Assembly (NCBI RefSeq): GCF_001613145.1
Contig: NZ_BDBU01000027.1
Location: forward strand, 186,001-250,000
Source: Nocardia jejuensis NBRC 103114
GTDB lineage: Bacteria > Actinomycetota > Actinomycetes > Mycobacteriales > Mycobacteriaceae
Direction of reading: 5' to 3'
Length of the DNA: 64,000 nt
The first letter of the stretch is position 1, and each line of letters opens with the position of its first letter. The position numbers were made by a program, and so were the translations under genes. Below the pieces are notes generated by a model that ran no database searches, had not been told where the DNA came from, and saw only the letters and a program-made list of their open reading frames with translations. Shown one piece after another: positions 25,437 to 32,887 of the stretch.

Positions 25437-26660
25437 TCAATCCTGCACGTGCACAACGTATCCCGCGTCCGACAGGGCGGTGAGCACATCGTCGCGATGG
25501 GCGGGACCGCGGGTTTCGAGGGTGAGCAGGACCTCGACCTCGTCGATGGCGAGCCAGGCGCCGGTGCGGGAGTGGGCGACGTCCAGCACGCTGGCCCCGG
25601 TGCGGCCGAGTTCGGCCAGTAGGCCGCCGAGACTGCCGGGTCGGTCGGAGATGGTGACGCGGGCGGCCAGGTAGCGGCCCGCGGCGCTGAGGCCGTGGCC
25701 GATCACCCGGGTCAGCAGCAGCGGGTCGATATTGCCGCCGGACAGGATGGCGCAGACGGGACCCTGCAGGGCGAGTTCCTCGGCGGTGCGGGCCATCAGC
25801 GCCGCCACCGCCGCCGCGCCTGCGGGTTCGACGATGAGTTTGGCGCGCTCCATGCACAGCAGCAATGCCTTGGACAGCGCGTCCTCGTCGACGGTGAGGA
25901 TGGTGGGCGCGCACTTCACGATGTGCTCGAACGGCACCTCACCGGGACGGCCGACGGCGATACCGTCGGCCATGGTCGTCATCTGCGCCAGCGGCACCGG
26001 TTTTCCCGCCGCCAGCGACGCGGGCCAGGCCGCGGCCGCCTCGGCCTGCACGCCGATCACCCGCACTCGCGGCGCGAGCCGCTGGCAGGCGGCCGCGACG
26101 CCGGCGAGCAGCCCGCCGCCACCGGTCGGCACGATGAGGGTGCCGACGTCCGGCAGCTGCTGCAGGATCTCCAGGGCGATGGTGCCCTGTCCGGCGACGA
26201 TGTCCATGTGATCGAACGGATGCACCAGCGTCGCTCCGGTCTGCTCCGCGAAATCCCTTGCGGCCGAGAGCGCTTCGTCGATGGTCTCGCCGACCTGGTA
26301 CACGGTCGCCCCGTATGCCCTGGTGGCCACCAGCTTCGGCAGCGCCGCGCCGACCGGCATGAACACGGTGGATTCGATCCCGAGCGAGGTCGCCGCCCAC
26401 GCCACGCCCTGGGCGTGGTTGCCCGCGCTCGCGGCCACCACGCCCCGAACCCGGTCCGCCCGAGGCAGGTTCGCGATCCGGTTGTACGCGCCGCGCGGTT
26501 TGAAGGATCCGGTGCGCTGCAGATTCTCGCATTTGAGCCACACCTCGTGTCCGGTGCGGTCGGCCAGCACCCGTGAGGCGACCACGGGGGTTCGCCGGAT
26601 GACGGGCGCGAGCAGGGTCGCCGCCGCCTCGATCTGCGCGATCACGTCCATGCGCGCCAT
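25437..26660 (-). CDS. ilvA: Threonine ammonia-lyase with one ACT domain
   Basis: This PLP fold-type II enzyme deaminates threonine to 2-oxobutyrate, feeding isoleucine synthesis or threonine breakdown. In the 407-residue product the PLP Lys is 54 in GSFKPRG, the phosphate loop is TGGGGLL, and a C-terminal ACT domain (about 330-407, VTISDRPGSLGGLL) would bind an allosteric amino acid. The single ACT domain is the form seen in Gram-positive and actinobacterial enzymes. Start ATG 26660 is chosen over an upstream extension. Confidence 0.93.
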   Translation of the reverse strand: MARMDVIAQIEAAATLLAPVIRRTPVVASRVLADRTGHEVWLKCENLQRTGSFKPRGAYNRIANLPRADRVRGVVAASAGNHAQGVAWAATSLGIESTVFMPVGAALPKLVATRAYGATVYQVGETIDEALSAARDFAEQTGATLVHPFDHMDIVAGQGTIALEILQQLPDVGTLIVPTGGGGLLAGVAAACQRLAPRVRVIGVQAEAAAAWPASLAAGKPVPLAQMTTMADGIAVGRPGEVPFEHIVKCAPTILTVDEDALSKALLLCMERAKLIVEPAGAAAVAALMARTAEELALQGPVCAILSGGNIDPLLLTRVIGHGLSAAGRYLAARVTISDRPGSLGGLLAELGRTGASVLDVAHSRTGAWLAIDEVEVLLTLETRGPAHRDDVLTALSDAGYVVHVQD

Positions 26661-26718
26661 GCTGCCAGGAGTTAGCCCACCTGTCTCGGTGCTGTGTGTA
26701 CCGGCTGCCGCCCGCTGT

Positions 26719-26735
26719 TCGAATCGCACATTCGA
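26719..26735. promoter_or_regulatory. Small palindrome upstream of ilvA
   Basis: TCGAAT and ATTCGA flank CGCAC, about 59 bases before the ilvA start and on the side of its promoter. It may be an operator. No regulator gene is adjacent. Confidence 0.35.
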
Positions 26736-26910
26736 GACGGTCCCATCCCAGTTCAGGGGCGTTTCGGCGCCCGTGCGCCGCGCCGACGGACGCCGCGTGT
26801 TCGGCCGATCCGCGGCATAACCAACCGCCCGGTTTATCGTTCGATCGTGTTCGCGGGATCACCCGCACCGACTCGTGCTCCACCTCCATCCCTGGGAAGC
26901 GAGGAACGCT

Positions 26911-27483
26911 GTGCCGAAGGCCGTGGTACCGAAGTGCTCGACCGCACCGACCTCCCCGATCGGATCACGGTCGGTGAAAATCGCCGCGTCGCTGGCGATT
27001 TCCGTCTCGTTCGGGCTGCTGCCGGGCGGCACGCCGGTCGCCGCCGCCACCTCGCCGATGGCCAGTTGCGGCGCCGGTGACTTCCGCTGGACCGCCGTCG
27101 ACGGCGGCATCGGCATGTCGCCTCGACTGCTGACGTTCACCTCGGTCGGCCGCCTGTGGGACTGCGTGGGCGTTCCCGGAATCACCGGCGGCACCTTCAC
27201 CGGCGTGCACGAGGCGACCTCGGACTGCATGCATCCGGCCGACGGCCCGATCACCGTCGACATCCTCTGGTCCAACGGCGACACCAGCACCCTGGCGGGC
27301 CCGTGGCCGGTCGGGATGGCGCAGCCCACCGTGGGACCGCTCGACATCGTGCGGGGGATCGGGCAGGGCGGTCGGGTCCGAGTCGTGGCCGAGTACGAGA
27401 TGATGACGCCGGACATGGTCATGGGCTGCATGGGACCTGGCGTCACCACAGGTCCGGGACGCGTGAGTGCCAGCATGGCCTGA
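26911..27483 (+). CDS. Secreted protein of unknown function
   Basis: The 190-residue product starts at GTG 26911 with GAGGAA upstream. Its N terminus has a basic part ending SRSVKIAAS and a hydrophobic core ASLAISVSFGLL, with a likely signal peptidase site after TPVAAA around residue 47. The mature part is Gly/Thr-rich with Cys residues in MASCGAG, LWDCVG, SDCMHP and MGCMGP that could form two disulfides. I do not recognise a named family; similar small exported proteins are common in Nocardia. Confidence 0.65.
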   Translation: MPKAVVPKCSTAPTSPIGSRSVKIAASLAISVSFGLLPGGTPVAAATSPMASCGAGDFRWTAVDGGIGMSPRLLTFTSVGRLWDCVGVPGITGGTFTGVHEATSDCMHPADGPITVDILWSNGDTSTLAGPWPVGMAQPTVGPLDIVRGIGQGGRVRVVAEYEMMTPDMVMGCMGPGVTTGPGRVSASMA

Positions 27484-27521
27484 GCCTCGGGACCCCGATC
27501 CCCGGAAGATATATCGATCCC

Positions 27522-27560
27522 GCAATAACCGGGCAATGGATGTGCAATGGCCGGGCAACG
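27522..27560 (+). repeat. Four GCAAT/GCAAC elements at exact 11-bp spacing upstream of the NCS1 permease
   Basis: GCAAT occurs at 27522, 27533 and 27544, and GCAAC at 27555. Two of the units extend to CCGGGCAA(T/C)GG at 27529-27539 and 27551-27561. The spacing is one helical turn, placing all copies on one DNA face, 50-90 bases before the permease start. This suits cooperative binding by an activator or repressor. Confidence 0.65.
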
Positions 27561-27610
27561 GCGCGTATCTACCTTGATCCGATCATCGTTCGATTCGGAT
27601 CGGATGCACC

Positions 27611-29116
27611 ATGACCGATATCGTCACACCCGCAGTGGCGTCCCCCGCGACAATCCCCGACCAGGCTGTCGCTCCAGCATACGACCCCCGCCTCACCAAC
27701 GCGGATCTGGCACCGCTGCGCGAACAGCGCTGGGGCAGTTACCACATCTTCGCCTTCTGGATGTCGGACGTGCACAGCGTCGGCGGATACGTCACGGCCG
27801 GAAGTCTTTTCGCGCTCGGGCTGGCCGGCTGGCAGGTGCTCGCGGCGCTGCTGATCGGCATCACCATCGTGTACTTCCTGTGCAATCTGGTGGCCGCGCC
27901 CAGTCAGAAGACCGGGGTGCCCTATCCGGTCATGTGCCGCAGTTCCTTCGGAGTGATCGGCGCGAACATCCCGGCCGTCATTCGCGGTCTGATCGCGGTG
28001 GCCTGGTACGGAATTCAGACCTACCTGGCCTCGGCGGCGCTGATCGTGGTGGCGATCAAACTCTTCCCCGATCTCGCCCCGTACGCGGTCGCCGACGATT
28101 ACGGCTTCCTCGGGCTCTCACTGCTGGGCTGGTGCGCCTACCTGGTGCTGTGGGTGATCCAGGCCGCGGTGTTCTGGCAGGGCATGGAATCGATCCGCAA
28201 GTTCATCGACTTCTGCGGGCCCGCGGTCTACGTCGTGATGTTCCTGCTGTGCGGATACCTGATCCACAAGGCCGGTTGGGGTTCGATCAATCTGCAACTG
28301 GGTGAGGTGAAGTACCACGGCTGGAGCGCGGTGCCCGTCATCCTGGGCGCGATCGCACTGGTGGTGTCGTACTTCTGCGGCCCGATGCTGAACTTCGGCG
28401 ACTTCTCCCGCTACGCCAAGTCCATGCCCGCGGTGAAGCGCGGCAACCTGCTCGGTCTGCCGGTGAACTTCCTGGCCTTCTCGCTGCTCGTGGTGATCAC
28501 CGCCTCGCTGACCATTCCGGTCTACGGCGAGCTGATCACCGATCCGGTCGAGACGGTGTCGCGCATCGACTCCACCTTCGCCATCGTGCTGGGCGCGCTG
28601 ACCTTCACCATCGCCACGGTCGGCATCAATATCGTCGCCAATTTCATCTCCCCGGCCTTCGACTTCTCGCATGTGAGTCCGCAGCGGATCAGCTGGCGAA
28701 TGGGCGGCATGATCGCCGCGGTCGGCTCGGTGCTGATCACCCCGTGGAACCTGTACAACAACCCCGAGGTCATCCACTACACGCTCGAGGTGCTCGGTGC
28801 GTTCATCGGCCCGCTGTTCGGCGTGCTGATCGTGGACTACTACCTCGTGCGCAAGCGCACGATCGTGGTGGACGAGCTGTTCACCATGGCCGAGACCGGA
28901 AAGTACTGGTACAGCAGGGGATTCAACCCGGTCGCCGTCATCGCGACCGTGGTGGGTGCGGTGGCCGCGGTGTTCCCGGTGCTGGCGAAGGACGTGTACG
29001 GCATGCACACCGCCGCCCAGTACAGCTGGTTCATCGGCTGCGGTCTGGCGCTGCCCGTCTACTACCTGCTCGCGACCCGCACGGCGCTGATGCGACCGGT
29101 GAGCGAAACCGTCTGA
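27611..29116 (+). CDS. NCS1-family nucleobase/hydantoin/thiamine permease
   Basis: The 501-residue protein has about twelve membrane helices and the NCS1 N-terminal block LTNADLAPLREQRWG followed by YHIFAFWMSDVHSVGGYV, plus GVPYPVMCRSSFG and FCGPMLNFGDFSRY. Members import cytosine, uracil, allantoin, hydantoins or thiamine with sodium or protons. No catabolic neighbour narrows the substrate. The phased GCAAT repeats lie in its promoter. A strong bidirectional terminator follows. Confidence 0.93.
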   Translation: MTDIVTPAVASPATIPDQAVAPAYDPRLTNADLAPLREQRWGSYHIFAFWMSDVHSVGGYVTAGSLFALGLAGWQVLAALLIGITIVYFLCNLVAAPSQKTGVPYPVMCRSSFGVIGANIPAVIRGLIAVAWYGIQTYLASAALIVVAIKLFPDLAPYAVADDYGFLGLSLLGWCAYLVLWVIQAAVFWQGMESIRKFIDFCGPAVYVVMFLLCGYLIHKAGWGSINLQLGEVKYHGWSAVPVILGAIALVVSYFCGPMLNFGDFSRYAKSMPAVKRGNLLGLPVNFLAFSLLVVITASLTIPVYGELITDPVETVSRIDSTFAIVLGALTFTIATVGINIVANFISPAFDFSHVSPQRISWRMGGMIAAVGSVLITPWNLYNNPEVIHYTLEVLGAFIGPLFGVLIVDYYLVRKRTIVVDELFTMAETGKYWYSRGFNPVAVIATVVGAVAAVFPVLAKDVYGMHTAAQYSWFIGCGLALPVYYLLATRTALMRPVSETV

Positions 29117-29128
29117 CCTCTCGCGCTG

Positions 29129-29162
29129 ATTCCCCGGCGACAGCACACCGTCGCCGGGGAAT
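29129..29162. terminator. Bidirectional terminator between the NCS1 permease and idi
   Basis: Perfect 13-bp arms ATTCCCCGGCGAC (29129-29141) and GTCGCCGGGGAAT (29150-29162) flank an 8-base loop, with T-rich sequence after it on the plus strand. It lies between two convergent genes and should stop both. Confidence 0.9.
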
Positions 29163-29230
29163 TCTCATCTTCGGTACGGGTCGTGTGCGATGACCGGACG
29201 CGGCGATCGCACACGTCCGGGCCGCTGCGC

Positions 29231-29818
29231 TCAGGCCGGAGTCGAGCCGTTCTCCCGATGCCGCACGATCGCGGCCAGCACGCCACCCAGCCACGGTGTG
29301 TAGGTGGCCGGATCGGCCGCGACCCGCGCGGCGAGAATATCGGGTTCGACCCAGCCGATGTCGTCGACCTCGTCCGGATTCGGCGTCAACTCCGCATCGT
29401 CGAGCCGGCCGATCAGTACGTGATCGAATTCGTACTCGACGCGGCCGGTGGCCGGATCCGACGCCTGATAGGTGAACGTGCCGATCTCGGTGAGTTCGGC
29501 GGACACCCCGAGCTCCTCCCGCAGCCGGACGCCGGCGGCCTCGGTGACGTCCTGGTCCGGTGCGGGATGCCCGCAGCAGGTATTGGTCCACAGCAGCGGG
29601 AATCGGGTCTTCACCGCGGCCCGCTGCTGCAGGAGCACTCGCCCGTCCGCGTCGAACAGCAGGACCGAGAAGGCCCGGTGCAGCTGTCCCGGCGCGGTGT
29701 GAGCCGCCGCCACCGGCAGCGATCCGGCCGCTCGGCCCTGCTCGTCCACGAGCTCGACGAGCAGGGATTCACGGTCGATCGCCGGGGTGGCGTCGGGTGT
29801 GTCGAGGGTGCCGGTCAC
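29231..29818 (-). CDS. idi: Isopentenyl-diphosphate delta-isomerase, type I
   Basis: Idi interconverts isopentenyl and dimethylallyl diphosphate, balancing precursors for geranyl diphosphate. The 195-residue product has the type I motif WTNTCCGHP with the catalytic Cys at about 81, the Nudix-like block AAGVRLREELG, and EYEFDHVLIG with the catalytic Glu. Its ATG overlaps the stop of the C-methyltransferase gene (29815-29818), making it the last gene of the encapsulin operon. This links the shell operon to terpene precursor supply. Confidence 0.94.
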   Translation of the reverse strand: MTGTLDTPDATPAIDRESLLVELVDEQGRAAGSLPVAAAHTAPGQLHRAFSVLLFDADGRVLLQQRAAVKTRFPLLWTNTCCGHPAPDQDVTEAAGVRLREELGVSAELTEIGTFTYQASDPATGRVEYEFDHVLIGRLDDAELTPNPDEVDDIGWVEPDILAARVAADPATYTPWLGGVLAAIVRHRENGSTPA

Positions 29819-30687
29819 CTACTCACCTTATCGGCGGTGATCATCAGGTACTGGAAGCTGCCCTCCCGGTACGACTTCAGGAACGGCTTCTCCACACCGG
29901 TCGCGAGCTCGGAGTGCTCCCGAAGTTCCCAGTAGGGGATGGTCGCCGGGGTGAGGTCCACGACATTGACCGGCACCAGGTTGTTGGCGGCCAGTGCCTT
30001 GAAGTAGTCGCTGCGCGGATGGATGTTGCAGCCGTAGTGCGCGTCGATCCAGCTGACCGCGGCCGAACGCTCGCCGAACACGTCGTTGGAGCACCCGGTG
30101 ATGCACACGTACCGTCCACCCGGTTCCAGCAGCCGGGAGAACTCCGCGAACAGCTCGAACAGGTCCACGTACATGGTGGTCTCGTTGGTCCAGATGCCGC
30201 GTCTGGAGCCGGTCTCGAAACCGGTGTCGAGCATGTTCTTGAAGTGGAACTTCACCTTGTCGGTGACTCCGCGCTCGGCGGCCTGCTCATTGGCGAAGCC
30301 GACCTGATATTCGGAGATGGTGACGCCGTCCACCTGGCAGCCGAAGCGCTGATTGGCCATGAAGCTGGTGCCGCCGCGTCCCGAGCCGCCGTCCATCAGC
30401 CGATCACCCGGCCGGACGTCACCGAGCTGATCGAGCAACCCGTCCGCCTGCGCCGTCTCGAGTCGGTGCAGCTCGGTGACGATGCGCTGCTGGCGGGTCT
30501 CCTGCGGACCCTCCAGAACCGACAGATCCGGCTCGCCGACCCCGTAGTGGTGGTGGAAGAGTCCGTCCACCTCACCGAGCTTCGTGTTCACCCGGTCGTC
30601 GTTGGGGTTGTCGTTCCAGTACGCCGCCACCGACTTCTGATAGGCGGTCTTGAGCGGGTTGCCGGTCTCGGGCTCGACCATGGTCAT
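29815..30687 (-). CDS. Geranyl diphosphate 2-C-methyltransferase
   Basis: The 290-residue enzyme closely follows the 2-methylisoborneol-pathway methyltransferase of streptomycetes: YWNDNPNDDRVN, GEVDGLFHHHYG, LEGPQETRQQRI, SAM loop LMDGGSGRGGTSF at about 97-109, NMLDTGFETGS, NETTMYVDLFELFAEFSRLL, DAHYGCNIHPRSDYF and IPYWELREHS. It would methylate C2 of geranyl diphosphate, the substrate of 2-MIB synthase. AGAGGAAG precedes ATG 30687. In known loci the gene order is encapsulin-like gene, MIB synthase, methyltransferase; here the synthase slot holds only a 100-codon gene. Confidence 0.92.
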   Translation of the reverse strand: MTMVEPETGNPLKTAYQKSVAAYWNDNPNDDRVNTKLGEVDGLFHHHYGVGEPDLSVLEGPQETRQQRIVTELHRLETAQADGLLDQLGDVRPGDRLMDGGSGRGGTSFMANQRFGCQVDGVTISEYQVGFANEQAAERGVTDKVKFHFKNMLDTGFETGSRRGIWTNETTMYVDLFELFAEFSRLLEPGGRYVCITGCSNDVFGERSAAVSWIDAHYGCNIHPRSDYFKALAANNLVPVNVVDLTPATIPYWELREHSELATGVEKPFLKSYREGSFQYLMITADKVSR

Positions 30688-30741
30688 CGCAGATCTTCCT
30701 CTCGATAGCTGATATCGGTCGTTACAGCGACGGCTGCCGGG

Positions 30742-31044
30742 TCACCGAACGGACGGCAGCCGGGGTGGCGGTGGGGTGGCACCGCATCGGGGGAACTGGG
30801 TGGTCAGTCGCCGAGGGCTGGTGGCCGTCGGCGCTGCCGGGACCCGCGCACCGTGCGAGTTCTGCTGTGGTGCGGGATCTTTCGAGCCGGGTGGCGGCGG
30901 TGGCCGCCCCACGCCGATGGACCGCGGCGTGGGGCGGGACGGTGGCGTGGTGGGCGCGATCGTCTCGGGGAGGTTCACCAGCAGGCTGGCCGAACCCAGC
31001 CCGACCGGTCCGAGCAGGCGTTTTGGCGCGGTGGGCACCGACAT
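30742..31044 (-). CDS. Proline-rich disordered protein, resembles an isolated cargo-targeting segment of 2-MIB synthase
   Basis: This 100-residue ORF starts 12 bases after the encapsulin stop, with GGAG six bases before its ATG, so it looks translated. It is rich in Pro, Ala, Thr and Arg and has no predicted fold. Residues 9-20 read RLLGPVGLGSAS, similar to the RGPTGPGTAA-type motif I recall in the disordered N-terminal region of streptomycete 2-MIB synthases, the region that directs the cyclase into family 2B shells. The metal-binding cyclase motifs (DDxxD-like, NSE) are absent, and only 54 bases separate its stop from the next start. It may be a remnant, a free adaptor or a decoy. The similarity is a memory-based comparison. 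Confidence 0.6.
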   Translation of the reverse strand: MSVPTAPKRLLGPVGLGSASLLVNLPETIAPTTPPSRPTPRSIGVGRPPPPPGSKDPAPQQNSHGARVPAAPTATSPRRLTTQFPRCGATPPPPRLPSVR

Positions 31045-31056
31045 GGCCTGCTCCGA

Positions 31057-32463
31057 TCAGTCGGACTGCCGGGCGACCAGCACGTTGTCGAGAATGCCGA
31101 GCGCGTCGGGAACCAGGACGGCGGCCGAGTAGTAGCAGCTGACCAGGTAGGAGATGATCGACTGATCGTCGATGCCCTTGAACCGCACGTTCAGGCTCGG
31201 CTCGTACTCGTCGGGAATGCCGGTCTGGTGCAGGCCGATCACGCCCTGGTCCTTCTCACCCGTGCGCATCGCCATGATCGAGGTGGTCTGGGTACCGCTG
31301 ACCGGGATCTTGCCGCACGGATACAGCGGAACGCCGCGCCAGGCCGGCACGCGATGGCCGTCGATCTCCACCGGATCCGGGTAGATGCCGCGCTTGTTGC
31401 ACTCGCGGTAGAACGCGGCGATCGCCTTGGGGTGGGCCAGGAACAGCTTGGTGCCGCGCCGCATGCTCAGCAGCTCGTCCAGGTCGTCCGGGGTCGGCGG
31501 GCCGGACTCGGTGTAGATGCGCTGCTTGAGATCACAGTTGTTGAGCAGACCGAAGTCCGGGTTGTTGACCAGGTCGTATTCACGCCGCTCGTAGAGGGCC
31601 TCGATGGTGAGGCGCAGCTGCTGTTCGATCTGATCCATCGGATCGTTGAACAGGTCCGCGACGCGGGTGTGCACCCGCAGCACGCTCTGGCCCAGGCTCA
31701 GTTCGTATTGGCGGGGCTGCTCGTCGTAGTCGACGTAGGTGCCGTCGAGCAGCGGCTCACCGGAATGGCCCGAGGAGATGAGGATCTCGGCCTCGCCGAA
31801 CTTGTTCTGCGCCCGGGACGGAGCCGCGGCCACCGCGTCCAGATGCTGCTGCAGGGCCGGGATGTTCTCCGACAACTGCTGGAAGGTCTGTCTGTCGAGC
31901 ACCAGCATGGTGGTCGGGGTGACGGTCTTGAGCGTCACCGGCCAGATGGCCCCGGTGTCGGTGAGCATCTCGTCGCCGAAATAGTCACCGCCGGCGAGCA
32001 TCCCGAGTTTGGTGGTTTCGCCGTATTCGCCGGTGCCGATCTTGGAGAGCTTGCCGTGCACGATCAGCAATACCTGATCCATCGGATTGCCGAATTCGGC
32101 GACGACCGTGCCGGGTTCGAGATCGCGCTGCTCGAAGCGCTGTGCGATCGCGCCGAGCGCCTCTTCGTCGTCGAAGCCGCGCAGCTGCGGGAGTTCCTGC
32201 AGTTCGAGCGGGATGACCCGGGCGTTCGGGCCGTTGATGATGTACTCCACCTCGCCGTTGCCGACGGTGTGCGTGAGCCGCCGGTTGACGCGGTACACAC
32301 CGCCTTTCACCTGGGTCCACGGCAGGGAGCGGGTCAGCCAGCGAGAGCTGATGCCCTGCATCTGCGGTTCGGACTTGGTGGTGTGCGCCAACTGAGAAGC
32401 GGCAGCGGTACTGAGAGATTTGCGAACGTGATTTTCGGACGATACGGGCATTTCAATGGTCAT
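31057..32463 (-). CDS. Family 2B encapsulin shell protein with cyclic-nucleotide-binding-like insertion
   Basis: The 468-residue product matches the Crp-like protein next to 2-MIB synthases, now recognised as HK97-fold family 2B encapsulin. The N-terminal arm and first shell segment run to about residue 70 (SRWLTRSLPWTQVKGGVYRV). An inserted CNB-like domain spans about 75-200 (VVAEFGNPMDQVLLIVHGKL, GDYFGDEML). The rest (YELSLGQSVLRVHTRVADLF, RRGTKLFLAHPKAIAAFYREC, PLYPCGKIPV, RFKGIDDQSIISYLVSCYYS) is shell. The CNB phosphate cassette lacks the usual Arg after FGDEML, so cAMP binding is doubtful. GAGGAA precedes ATG 32463; a GTG at 32478 is less likely. It heads the operon. Confidence 0.9.
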   Translation of the reverse strand: MTIEMPVSSENHVRKSLSTAAASQLAHTTKSEPQMQGISSRWLTRSLPWTQVKGGVYRVNRRLTHTVGNGEVEYIINGPNARVIPLELQELPQLRGFDDEEALGAIAQRFEQRDLEPGTVVAEFGNPMDQVLLIVHGKLSKIGTGEYGETTKLGMLAGGDYFGDEMLTDTGAIWPVTLKTVTPTTMLVLDRQTFQQLSENIPALQQHLDAVAAAPSRAQNKFGEAEILISSGHSGEPLLDGTYVDYDEQPRQYELSLGQSVLRVHTRVADLFNDPMDQIEQQLRLTIEALYERREYDLVNNPDFGLLNNCDLKQRIYTESGPPTPDDLDELLSMRRGTKLFLAHPKAIAAFYRECNKRGIYPDPVEIDGHRVPAWRGVPLYPCGKIPVSGTQTTSIMAMRTGEKDQGVIGLHQTGIPDEYEPSLNVRFKGIDDQSIISYLVSCYYSAAVLVPDALGILDNVLVARQSD

Positions 32464-32887
32464 GCTGCGGTTCCTCACCTAGAAGGGCCACCACGTATTT
32501 GCGAGCGGTGGAGTCCATGGCGATACAGCAGACCCGGTCAGGGGCCTGCGGAAAGATTCCTGTGAGTGAAAAGACAAGCGCGACAGTGCGTTCCAAGCGA
32601 GAGAAATCGTAGAACGAGATTTGACGGGGCCGCAGCGAAACGCATAAACATGATGACTGGCGCATTGCTGCGCATCGGCGCGTCGCGATTCGCGGTATCG
32701 CAGACCATTGGGTATTCCGCAGATTCACGGCTGGTTAACACCGTTTCGACCGGGCGAACGCAATGAGATACCCCAGATTCGCAGATTCACACCCGCGACT
32801 CGCCCGCGCGGTTCGAATCAGGCCGGTCGGTTGGGAATCATGGCTCACATGGTGCTGGTCACAGCGTCCGCGAAGTAGGCTGGGCCT
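32464..32887. other. Intergenic region between the encapsulin operon and the hydrolase/synthetase fusion
   Basis: About 420 bases of divergent promoter region, less GC-rich than its surroundings. It holds an 11-bp direct repeat CGCAGATTCAC at 32718-32728 and 32780-32790. A 21-codon minus-strand frame ending at 32453 overlaps the encapsulin start but has no ribosome binding site. I see no convincing gene. Confidence 0.6.

Noticed and set aside
32453..32518. A 21-codon minus-strand frame that ends over the encapsulin start, possible leader peptide.
   Set aside because: No ribosome binding site precedes it and the shell gene has its own GAGGAA.
30853..32565. A 570-codon plus-strand frame opposite the encapsulin gene.
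   Set aside because: It has no motif and no ribosome binding site, and it is the antisense of a clearly recognisable shell gene.
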